DNA from: Fragilaria radians
Lineage: Eukaryota; Bacillariophyta; Fragilariophyceae; Fragilariales; Fragilariaceae
DNA length: 15,158 bases
Assembly (NCBI GenBank): GCA_900642245.1
Contig: CAAAJI010000086.1
Coordinates: forward strand, 7,068-22,225
Reading direction: 5' to 3'
Positions 1 through 7,969 of this stretch are shown here, piece by piece. The position numbers and the translations under genes were made by a program. Below the pieces are notes generated by a model, which was not told the origin of the DNA, ran no database searches, and saw only the letters and a program-made list of their open reading frames with translations. Position 1 is the stretch's first letter. Each line of letters begins with the position of its first letter.

Positions 1-123
1 AACATCCACGGCACCTGGAATTGCCGCTGCCTTTCCGGAACTATCATGATAAATCAATGTTCCTGATAAATCAAGTAATACACCACGAATTCTTGGACCT
101 GAAGAAGTCTTGAAGGAAGTCAT
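1..123 (-). CDS. HAD-superfamily phosphatase, HDHD2/LHPP-like (N-terminal 41 codons, partial)
   Basis: Reading leftward from the ATG at 123-121, 41 codons stay open to the window edge, so the 3' part is missing. Residues 13-22 read RGVLLDLSGT, the HAD motif I of the HDHD2/LHPP subfamily. Asp18 would be the nucleophile. The second acidic residue of the usual DxDGT is Ser, as in human HDHD2 and LHPP. The stretch AIPGAVDV at 34-41 matches the conserved 'A-[VI]-x-G-[AS]' segment that follows in those proteins. Family knowledge suggests a cytosolic Mg-dependent phosphatase acting on small molecules, phosphohistidine/phospholysine or pyrophosphate; which substrate cannot be told from this fragment. 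HDHD2 fits slightly better than LHPP because of the DLSGTL and IPGA wording. The next gene on this strand (CRAL-TRIO) lies 1.2 kb upstream, so this is a separate transcription unit. Confidence 0.75.
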   Translation of the reverse strand, partial: MTSFKTSSGPRIRGVLLDLSGTLIYHDSSGKAAAIPGAVDV

Positions 124-125
124 CA

Positions 126-153
126 ATGGATGGATGGATGGAGATGGATGGAT
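126..153. repeat. ATGG tetranucleotide microsatellite
   Basis: Four perfect ATGG units (126-141), an AG interruption, then two more units. It lies immediately upstream of the phosphatase start codon, in its probable 5' UTR, where length changes could alter leader length. It also gives a spurious plus-strand ORF in this area. Confidence 0.85.
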
Positions 154-1323
154 TCGTGTTGCGTATCTTTACTAGTCGCTGAATGTGATGCCAACCAAAT
201 TGGAAAAGTATGCATACTAACGGCAGTCAGTATACAGGCCACAGTACCATGCTGTTTTGACTACTATTTTAACTTCCCATGTCTATTATATACTTGTTGT
301 TGCTTTGTTTGAGAAGAATACTATACTTATTGTAGGTATTTTGAGAATGTAAAAACACTATTTTCTAATTAAATGAGCAAAATGGGAGGAATTGCACTTC
401 AAGTGCTATTATCAAATGAAGATGTTTGGAATAACTTTTGCAAATGATGGACTATCTCATGTTTACATATTGACCTGAAAAGCAGTTTGTACAATGGAAT
501 ATCCATGAATCCTTTGCAGTGCATTATGATTTAAAAAGTCACTCTAGTGGCATAGAGACATTGGTTCAAGGCGCAATTCAAACAGTCTCAACAAAACAAG
601 AAGTTCATATAAGACGGTTGTCCATAGTAGCGCTTGTATTAGCTGATGACATGATTTCCAAAGTTATATAGACGAAATATTTTTTCAAAAAAGCCAAGGA
701 TGTAGAATCTTCGTAATCAAGATTTTCAAAGTTCAATGAATCTTAGAACTAACGGCAAGGCCAGTTCAAGAAAGTGTACCCGAAACTTTAACTTCAGGTA
801 ATTTTTTTATTGCAGACTTAAAGTATCAATCGAATACTATCCAACAGATTTAAGAATTCATGACCAAACTATTGACAGGTCATAACTTTCAGGCGTTTTG
901 CAAAGTGATTATGAGTATAAATGAACAATGATAATAATACACATGTTATCGAGCAGGAATGTGTGAAGATGCATGCTTTATCTATGGTAGGAATTTTGGG
1001 AAATTTAATTCTAGGGGACAAAGACTCGATTAGAAAACTCATGTTTCAGATTTTGAATAAAACTGCAAGACATGAGACTAATCAGAAGTAATTATGAATG
1101 ATTCTTTTTATCCCACAACGCAGAACTCAATAGTACTATCACAATAGGCTAACAATAGTGCACGGAGTAATATCCACATTCATTACTTTTTCCCCTGGGT
1201 CTTGAATTCAAACGATTGTGTACGTGTAAGGATATCCTATTATTTATCTTTCACTTTCTATGTAATTGATCAAAATACTCTTTTTTCATGAAACCAACTA
1301 GAAAATGCTTGCAATACAGACCT
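154..1323. other. Intergenic spacer between phosphatase and CRAL-TRIO genes
   Basis: About 1.17 kb of AT-rich sequence with no ORF that resembles a protein family on either strand, and no tRNA-like or other RNA gene that I can recognise. It should contain the phosphatase promoter (left part) and the CRAL-TRIO 3' UTR (right end). Only short homopolymer runs and a small T6/A6 hairpin near 680-692 stand out. Confidence 0.6.
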
Positions 1324-2181
1324 TTATTCCATTTTGTATGCTTCCAATTCAATAGTCTTGCTGGGCACAGGGTACTCCTCATGATTTCCACCGTAGACTT
1401 TGCTTAGGACAGAACGGTCGATATCTTCCAGCAAGGACTCTTGGGATACGAAGCTAATTTTCGAGGATGTTTTGGAATCCAAAAGGGGACGTATCAAAGA
1501 CCATGCCGTCTGAAATCCATAGGGTGCATTGACTAAATATACCTTTTGTAATCGTTCTGGATATTGCGCTTGAGCAACATAGATAAGTTTCTTAATCATT
1601 TGTCGAACGTTTGACTTGGTTACCATGGAAAGATAAAAGCCTTTCAAATCAAAGATAACAACAAACTTATCATGAGGGGGTCTCATGGAGGCAATCATCA
1701 GTTCAATCATGTAGCAAACATATCGTGTATACTCTGCTACGGCACCTTCCATGTTACTAGAATCACCATACGTATCAGGATTCCAGAATTCCAATTTGTA
1801 GTTGGAAATCACATATCCATCTTTCGTGTGACCACAGAGTCTCCATGCACCTGAGGGAAGTGCATTCGCAATGGAGGAGGGGCAAATTTGGGATGGTTGA
1901 TACTTTACTCGAAATGCAATTTGTTCCAAGAATAGGTCGACCGTCGGCTGCATCTGATATCGACGTGCCACCAATAGTCGGTCCAAGTGTGCCTCATCAA
2001 GAAGGAAATTCTCTGCCAACTGCTTGGATGCCGATACAATGGATGGATCGTTTTCTGATGTACACCATTTTTCCCAAAACAAATCATCCGATATCTTTTC
2101 TTGAAGTATATCAATCAATACTTCTCTCGTAATGATTTCATTTGCGTTAGTCTTGGTCATGATGTACGATGATGAGCTCAT
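1324..2181 (-). CDS. CRAL-TRIO (Sec14-like) domain lipid-binding protein
   Basis: An intronless 285-residue protein, from ATG at 2181-2179 to TAA at 1326-1324. Residues 64-95 look like the CRAL-TRIO N-terminal helical segment (AHLDRLLVARRYQMQPTVDL resembles the 'LLRFLRARKFD...A' pattern). Residues 103-275 form the lipid-binding fold. Its core is FVVIFDLKGF (173-182), matching the family's 'vvi.D..G' strand. It is followed by YPERLQKVYLVNAPYGFQTA (207-226), the hallmark 'YPERL...i.NaP..F...w..vkPfL' segment, and then KVYGGNHEEY (261-270), equivalent to 'LP.eyGG'. Such proteins carry or exchange phosphatidylinositol, tocopherol or retinoid-type lipids between membranes; the ligand is not predictable. 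No signal peptide or membrane segment is seen, so it is probably cytosolic. A second ATG at residue 8 has a better context (A at -3) and may be used instead. The kinase on the same strand lies 2.8 kb away. Confidence 0.88.
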   Translation of the reverse strand: MSSSSYIMTKTNANEIITREVLIDILQEKISDDLFWEKWCTSENDPSIVSASKQLAENFLLDEAHLDRLLVARRYQMQPTVDLFLEQIAFRVKYQPSQICPSSIANALPSGAWRLCGHTKDGYVISNYKLEFWNPDTYGDSSNMEGAVAEYTRYVCYMIELMIASMRPPHDKFVVIFDLKGFYLSMVTKSNVRQMIKKLIYVAQAQYPERLQKVYLVNAPYGFQTAWSLIRPLLDSKTSSKISFVSQESLLEDIDRSVLSKVYGGNHEEYPVPSKTIELEAYKME

Positions 2182-3029
2182 TTGGGTGAATTAGGAACTT
2201 GATTTATTGTGTCCAAATATCTCAAAAACTAGAAAAGCATGTTTCCAAAATCCAAGTTGGTTCGTGATGAATGTATTGAGGAGTGACGAGACGGTTAAAT
2301 ATTGGGGCGGGATTTGAGGGGGTAGCAAAACGTCTAATCTAAGTTTAGTAGAATCAAATATTTAAAAGTAGCCCTCTGTCATGTTGAAGTAAAAACCTGC
2401 GTCCCAAACATTCGTTTCCAACGACAATTTAAATTGTGTCGTCATCGAAAAATCCGAAACTAATCATGGATTGTACAGGACATTTACAGTTTAAAATTAA
2501 TTTTAGCTTGTACTGTCATTATCATTATTACTGTCTTGTTTTTGTCGACGATCTCTCTCTTGGATCGTTGTTATCAAATTCGATCCGATAATAGGCATGC
2601 AGATTTAAATTAAAAAATAGATTCAACGAATTGATTACAGGAGCAAGTTAATTTACATCTGCTTCTTGACTTTCTCCTTCCTGATAATATACTGGCAATT
2701 CTCTATTTGTTCATCATACTTGTCAACTGCAAAGATTTCTAAAGGCAGAAGATGCAATCGTTAAACTGTGGATCATATAACGGAATGTTCATTTTGTTTG
2801 GATATCAAAGACTAATGCTTACATATGTATATAAAATTTTCAGCCACATTCAAGATTAGAACAAAAGTTGTTGTATCATATTGTTAACTCTTGAACATTC
2901 TTTCAGATCATGAAAGAATATTCTCTTCTTGTCTTCAAAATCTGATTGCCAGGGATTGAACTTTTGAGGCATCGGAGCTAGAATAATTTCACTGTAAGTT
3001 AGATTCCACTTTCCTTTTAATGTTGCTGC
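2182..3029. other. Spacer upstream of the CRAL-TRIO gene
   Basis: AT-rich sequence that should hold the CRAL-TRIO 5' UTR and promoter in its first few hundred bases. I see no coding region, RNA gene or clear core-promoter motif that I can defend. Confidence 0.5.
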
Positions 3030-3378
3030 AATTCATTTTGCAGACATTCTTGAATACAAAAGGCAACTGAAGGATTTATCCTGTCTGCTCTACGCGCGTG
3101 CAGAGTTTATGACAAATTCGTGAAAATAGACAGTTTGAAAAAGTACAATTAGTGTGGAAACCGTATACTTGCAGGGTAACAAGATTAAGAGCGACGTGGA
3201 ATTCATTGGAACTATTTTGCAGACATTCTTGAATACAAAGGCAAATGAAGGATTTATCCTGTGTGCTCTACGCGCGCGTAGGGTTTATGACAAATTCGTG
3301 AAAATAGACAGTTTGAAAAAGTACAATTAGTGTGGAAATCGTATACTTGAAAGGGTAACAAGATTTGGAGCGACGTGG
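3030..3378. repeat. Abutting tandem duplication, units of 170 and 179 bp
   Basis: Unit 1 is 3030-3199 and unit 2 is 3200-3378, with no spacer. Both begin AATTCATT and end GCGACGTGG. Unit 2 has a 9-nt insertion after the first eight bases. Over the remaining 165 columns I count 9 substitutions and 2 single-base indels, about 93% identity by hand. The longest identical run is 56 nt (3105-3160 versus 3283-3338). Neither copy has an extended reading frame, and I find no terminal inverted repeats or target-site duplication, so this looks like a local non-coding duplication and not a transposon. Confidence 0.93.
3268..3281. repeat. 14-bp perfect palindrome in duplication unit 2
   Basis: CTACGCGCGCGTAG is its own reverse complement, a GC-rich spot in an AT-rich spacer. 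The matching site in unit 1 (3090-3103) has two changes and is an imperfect palindrome. It could be a dimeric protein-binding site or a chance alternating CG tract; no function is shown. Confidence 0.7.
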
Positions 3379-4676
3379 TCATAATCGGTTGTTTGCCTTT
3401 TGCTTAAAAAGCAAGCAAATCAAATTGTTTTTTCAGCACAGTTTCATCTCAATTACTCTATGACCAAAAACATCAGAATCTGAAAAAAATACAGGGGAGC
3501 AGCGAAAGGCTTTAAATTTTGTTTCCATGCTTGATTCTTGCATCAAATTAATTTCATAGTTGAATTGCTCTTGCCTCTTCTCTGTAATATTGGCTTTCAA
3601 CCCCTAACCCCTAACATTGATGTAAATGGAAGGATATTGAGCCACTTATTCTTTTTAAGAATTATGTGAGTTCCAGGCTGGAGTCCCAAAGGATCGCCTT
3701 TACTTGATCGAGAGTGCCACAACTTGAGATAGATTGCAGTAATCATTATCGAGGATCACTTTTTATCAACAGAATTAGCATCTGGGGGTGGATCCTCCTA
3801 AAGCACCTGAAATTTATCCATTGAAGAAATAATTTGGGGTGACAAAGAACTTGAACAGATGTATACACCTGACTTTTTTTATGAATTGTGGCCCGATACC
3901 ACTCAACAAAGAGGGTATAAAAATTATTTTTTGTTTTTTTTACGTGGAATTCTACAAAAAAATACAAGCTCATTTGTATTTCCCAGTTTGGAGATATCGG
4001 AATAATGACAGCAAAGACTAAAAACCTGACAAAGACCTGACTAAAGCATTTGCCTAAAGAAGGAAACTCAAGCATTTTTCGTTCTATCCTGAAGATCACG
4101 GAAGCGGTGCATTTAGGGTGCTTTTTCTGAGGACAACAACGCGAATGATAACAAGAGATGTCGGGTGGACAAAGCAAAACCTACGACGAGTTTTGTGAAA
4201 GGAATAGAACTAGTTAAAACAACATTAACCAATATTGTGAGCAACAATGAAGAATAAATTATAGTATGACGATTTAAGGTACTAAAGATCGTCAAAGAGA
4301 GTAACGTGTTCATTGTTGAAATCTTCACCTCAAGCTCTGAAGAATTAAATTAAGTGGAATGATTCCTTCAAACATTGCTACAATCTGGGAGAACCAGGAT
4401 TATTTAAAGTACCTTGGAATCTTAAATATGAGAAGAAAGTCATAATCACTATTCCTGCGTAAATGACACCATGGACATTTGATGTATCGTTCGGATTGAG
4501 ACAACTTACTCTGTTTTTGCTATTTACATGTTTCACTGACTTGACATTGTTGATTTTCTCTTTCTTTGGGCTGGGGAATAACAGCTGGAATGTCACTTTC
4601 TTACAACAAGCACTTGCAAGTTGGTGTAACCATTCCAGGCTGCAAATTAGTTCCAATATGTATTCTAGTTACTAAT
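3379..4676. other. Spacer with coding-like patches but no defensible gene
   Basis: This AT-rich stretch lies between the tandem duplication and the kinase 3' flank. Several plus-strand frames look coding-like in composition: 3640-3705, 3812-4003 (64 codons, acidic and aromatic) and 4117-4257 (46 codons, hydrophilic). They are in different frames, lack convincing starts, and I recognise no family. Longer ORFs on the minus strand over the same region begin with non-ATG codons and are hydrophobic AT-rich translations. A short hairpin (TTGCTT/AAGCAA, 3400-3414) and two CCCCTAA units near 3601-3614 are also present. A decayed gene is possible but unproven. Confidence 0.4.
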
Positions 4677-4846
4677 TTGCTTTGATCGTGTGATAACGTG
4701 AATGAAGATTGGAGTCTCTTTATCAACAGGAACTGTGATTGTGGCTGGAGAATCAGAAAGCCAGATATATATAACTGTCTCCATTATTTACTTTATCAGT
4801 TTCTTACTTTTCTAGTTTTATACGCTATATTTTTGAAGGAAAGAAG

Positions 4847-4914
4847 GTGTATCTACATGAAAGGCTTTGTCCACAATCAATATTATTTTATTACTTTTTT
4901 ATTTGTAGATACAC
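4847..4914 (-). other. Inverted repeat in the kinase 3' flank, AATAAA in the loop
   Basis: GTGTATCTACA at 4847-4857 is perfectly complementary to TGTAGATACAC at 4904-4914, an 11-bp stem with a 46-nt loop. Read in the kinase direction it begins about 80 nt after the stop codon. The loop then contains two AATAAA-type hexamers, so it could form a 3'-UTR hairpin that displays the polyadenylation signal. The structure is seen; the role is inference. Confidence 0.5.
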
Positions 4915-4992
4915 TCTCCATTTTGATGATGATAAACCTTCAAATTTACTCTTTCATTGATTCACTTTGGGATATGTTTTTCAAAATACAAT

Positions 4993-6533
4993 TCAATTAC
5001 CATTTATTTTTTCCAAGGATCTTGATTGGAAGCTATACTCATGTCGCAATTCATCCCATTGAGATTGATCAAGATTACAGTATCTGCTTGAGCTATGCCT
5101 TGACATGTTTGCATTGCAGTCAATACGTGATGCAATTCTTTCCTCTGTGTCCAACTCTTTCAGATCCACTTTTATCATCTTAAATATATTTTCCATGCTT
5201 GGTCTATCACAAGATGAAGGCATCCAAGAAGATTTCATAATTGCCTTTGTCATTGATGGCCACCTCCTCTTGATGTAAGGGCGCTTTCCTCCTTTTGCAA
5301 CCAGTGTAGAATATTTTTGTGTGATGGCCGCAGAAAAAGGAGGTCTCAACGATATGATTTCATATAGCAAAATTCCAAAAGAAAAGACATCGCATTTCTC
5401 ATTATAAGGTTTTCCGAGTGCTACTTCTGGAGCCATGTATGGAATGGAACCAACATTTGCCGTCAAGTTGTAGTGATCGCTGGTGCTCAATCTATCGTCG
5501 CATAGTGATTTGGCTAATCCAAAGTCAAACACTTTGACATTACCACGGATGTCAAACCCAATATTTTGCGTTTTAATATCACTAGAGAATACAAATCATC
5601 AGGTATAATTGATGGAAGAAAGATTTTAGAATTCTTGAGAGGATTCTTACCGATGAATTACCTTGTTGTGATGCATGTAACTGAAGGCAGAGGCTATATC
5701 ATGCGCTATAAACAAACGCTCCTTCAAAAACTCTCGATTCCGGCTAATACTTTTACCTCTAATGAAAGATATTGGAACAAATTGCATGAGATCAATCTTT
5801 TTCATTTTGATCCTCTGATTCCATTCGCCTATTTTGTCATGCAGAGTCCCATACAGTCTATCCATGAGGAAGAAAAATTTTGGATCAAAAAGGTCGTTTG
5901 TTTTAAGGGTGCCTCGAATTTTTACAATGTGAGGGTGTGATAAGACTTTGAGGTAACTGGCTTCTATAGCCAAATCGATGCGTGCCCTTGCTTGTTGCTC
6001 CGCACAAACGTCTTCTACCATTACATTCTTGACGGCATAACGTGATTCTCCGTTTCTTTTGCATAAGGCAGCTAAACAAACGCGCGAAGAATAGTGGTAG
6101 GTGAGGTTCTCAATATCTCTGTCCTTGTCGTTCTCTCTTTCCGCTTGAGAGTCATTTTGCACTGAGCCAACGGAATTTGTACTAAGACTTGTGTTAAATG
6201 TAGAATAGGAGCACTGTGACTCGTCAAGGAGGTCGAAACTTTTGACTTCACGAACGATACCGGATGCTCCTACACCAAGGACAGGCCCGAATTGAACTTC
6301 TGCAAAAAGGGAAGAAAATAATTTAGACTGCATAATACGATAGCATTCTTCAAGAATTAGATATGCATACCTCGTCGTGAGAAAGCTGGTAAACAAGAAT
6401 CGATTTCGGCAAGGTTGAAAAACACGGGCGATGACAATTCATCAGCGAGGATTTCTCTTCCATCTTTGATCAATATTTCATCCGCAAGGTTATCATGAGC
6501 TCTCATGGAGGGCATGTTAGGAAATATTGGCAT
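4993..6533 (-). CDS. Ser/Thr protein kinase, TKL-like, three exons
   Basis: Exons are 6533-6371, 6299-5651 and 5581-4993; the joined product is 466 residues. The ATG at 6533 is the first in frame after an upstream TAA. All core kinase motifs are present: glycine loop GVGASGIV (63-70), Lys145 in YAVKNV, the helix-C Glu167, HRDIKTQN (270-277) restored exactly by the second splice, DFG (290-292), APE (321-323), the CDVFSFG Asp335, and the late DRPS Arg. GSIPYMAPEV and EKCDVFSFGILLYEI are typical of tyrosine-kinase-like (TKL) Ser/Thr kinases. It should therefore be an active cytosolic kinase; its substrate is unknown. About 50 extra Ser/Asn/Asp-rich residues (roughly 77-128) sit between the glycine loop and the catalytic Lys. 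The N-terminal 55 residues and the polar C-terminal tail match nothing I know. It is divergent from GCP3, with a shared 1.4-kb upstream region. Confidence 0.9.
5582..5650 (-). other. Intron 2 of the kinase gene (69 nt)
   Basis: GTAAGA donor at 5650, CTCTAG acceptor ending at 5582. It interrupts the Arg codon of HRD; splicing joins CG and T and continues as DIKTQN, which makes the call firm. Confidence 0.93.
6300..6370 (-). other. Intron 1 of the kinase gene (71 nt)
   Basis: GTATGC donor at 6370 and a pyrimidine-rich CCCTTTTGCAG acceptor ending at 6300. Splicing joins the G of a Glu codon to AA and leads straight into the glycine-rich loop. Confidence 0.88.
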
Positions 6534-7969
6534 TACCAAACCAAGTTTTTGAAACTTTTTTGTCGCCGAAAATCCAACTGTTGTTTAAGATGACAAATAA
6601 TGATTCCTCAGCAAGAGCAAGAACGAATCTGAGATTCAATGATAGCTCAGAGGTGATTTGACTTTGGAAAAAACTATATTCATCCTTATGAGGAATAGTA
6701 TGGCGCTTTTTTTAATTCAATTTCAAGGATGCCTCAAATTAATCGCTTATGATTATTCTTATACGGAAAATAGTGTGAAAGGGCGTATATCACCCTCGTT
6801 TCTCAAATCGCGGTCATTTTGAAAATTTGCAACGTTGTCGCTCATAGGGTGATGATACTCATAGGACCTGATTTTTCAAATTCCGTACTTCAACATCGCT
6901 TCCGATGTGTACCTTTCATTGATAGTTTGCTTCAAAGGTTGTACAAGCTCATCTTGAACTTGTGAGCATAAGGAAAGGGGCATTTCTAAGGCTTGGCAGG
7001 CATTTGCTCGTTGTGTGCATCTACTACTCTCCAATAACCAAAGCTCAATACAGATTCAAAGGTTATGAAAGAAAAGAATTTAATCAAGTCCGATCACATC
7101 TTGAGCTACTACTAGCTGTTACAACTATAGCTCCGTTTTCTATCTTACTGATTGCTGAAATCGTTTCTTTGCTATAGCCCATTTTTGTTCATAAAGTAAT
7201 TTCAAACTATCAAAATGCTATACAAATCAAAGTTATCACTCACTGTATTTCATAATCAGAAGATCAGTGAACAAATAAATCTGGTAATGAGATCAAAACC
7301 ACAAATGAAAAAAAACCTTTCAGTAATGCAGTCTTCTTCCAGAAATCTACTACTTTATGATGAAATATCACATACGTTAGACAATATCATTTTGATACCA
7401 AGATTATGTTTCATCTCGAGTTTTTCAAATGGTGTAATCTCTGGTACAATTCATTTCTGAATTCTCAGCATTTTCACGCTCAAGATGAAATTTTCCTCCA
7501 TTTTCTCATTTTCATTTCATGGAACCCATTGCCTTTGACCCTAAGGTATAGAGTAGATGTGTACCAGCCCCAGTAACGGATCATCTTGGAGGAAACACTA
7601 TTTTGCTAGCATATAATGTCTTGAAAATTGTATATTTCATAGTTTTTCATCAATCTTTGTTTGTGTGAATTGATTTTTACTTTGGTTGTGCTACTGTAGA
7701 ATATGATAAGATTCCTCTTGTTTGTAGTTTTTTATACAAAATTAGTTTTAAAGAATCCAACACTCAATTGGTTGTTTGCTTTGTCCTGTAACCTATACAC
7801 CATTGCACTAGCTCAATAACAAAAGTTAAACACACAACCAAACGTAAGGGATAATGGGTTAATGGGATTTCATGAGAGACCGTTTTACCTTGAATTTATC
7901 TCGTATCCTTGGTGTTACGTGAATTTTTCATTTTCACGATTTCAAAAGTCAGTATGTACAATAACAACC
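6534..7969. promoter_or_regulatory. Shared upstream region of the divergent kinase and GCP3 genes
   Basis: This 1.4-kb AT-rich stretch lies between the divergent start codons and must carry both promoters and both 5' UTRs. No TATA box, initiator or known factor site is clear enough to annotate. A loose inverted repeat (TTGGTTGT at 7768-7775, ACAACCAA at 7834-7841) lies just upstream of the GCP3 leader. A possible gene relic (6926-7252) is listed separately. Confidence 0.5.
6926..7252 (+). pseudogene. Possible LETM1-like gene relic
   Basis: An 83-codon open stretch (6926-7174) has no ATG, ends in TAG and is followed in frame by 25 more open codons to TAA at 7253. Its end reads ERKEFNQVRSHLELL, then APFSILLIAEIVSLL, stop, P. 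From memory, LETM1-family proteins have 'RRERRQL.RT..DL', then 'VPFSVFIIVPFMELLLP' in the membrane segment. Spacing from PF to the final P is the same, and the TAG falls where the family has Leu, one base from TTG. There are 4 extra residues before the PF, and no flanking homology is evident. It could be a decayed copy, an exon of an unseen gene, or chance in AT-rich DNA. Confidence 0.25.

Noticed and set aside
374..448. 24-codon ORF with VWNNFCK, loosely like WEKWC in the CRAL-TRIO protein
   Set aside because: Too short, and the following frames show no further resemblance to a CRAL-TRIO copy.
2948..2968. Reverse-complement GTTCAATCC, like a tRNA T-loop
   Set aside because: The flanking bases cannot form the 5-bp T stem, and no anticodon or D arm lies nearby.
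3599..3614. Two CCCCTAA units resembling telomere repeat
   Set aside because: Only two units and not the exact TTAGGG-type complement; easily chance.
3746..4177. 143-codon minus-strand ORF
   Set aside because: It starts with TTG, has Cys/Phe/Ile-rich AT-driven composition and overlaps more coding-like plus-strand frames.
4113..4315. Hydrophobic minus-strand ORF that could be read as a small membrane protein
   Set aside because: Runs of Leu/Ile/Thr arise from AT-rich antisense; no family, and the opposite strand reads better.
4463..4675. 70-codon hydrophobic plus-strand ORF starting at ATG
   Set aside because: No recognisable motif, overlapped by an antisense frame of similar length; composition is typical of T-rich DNA.
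4698..5183. 161-codon plus-strand ORF
   Set aside because: It begins with GTG, and its 3' half is antisense to the last exon of the kinase.
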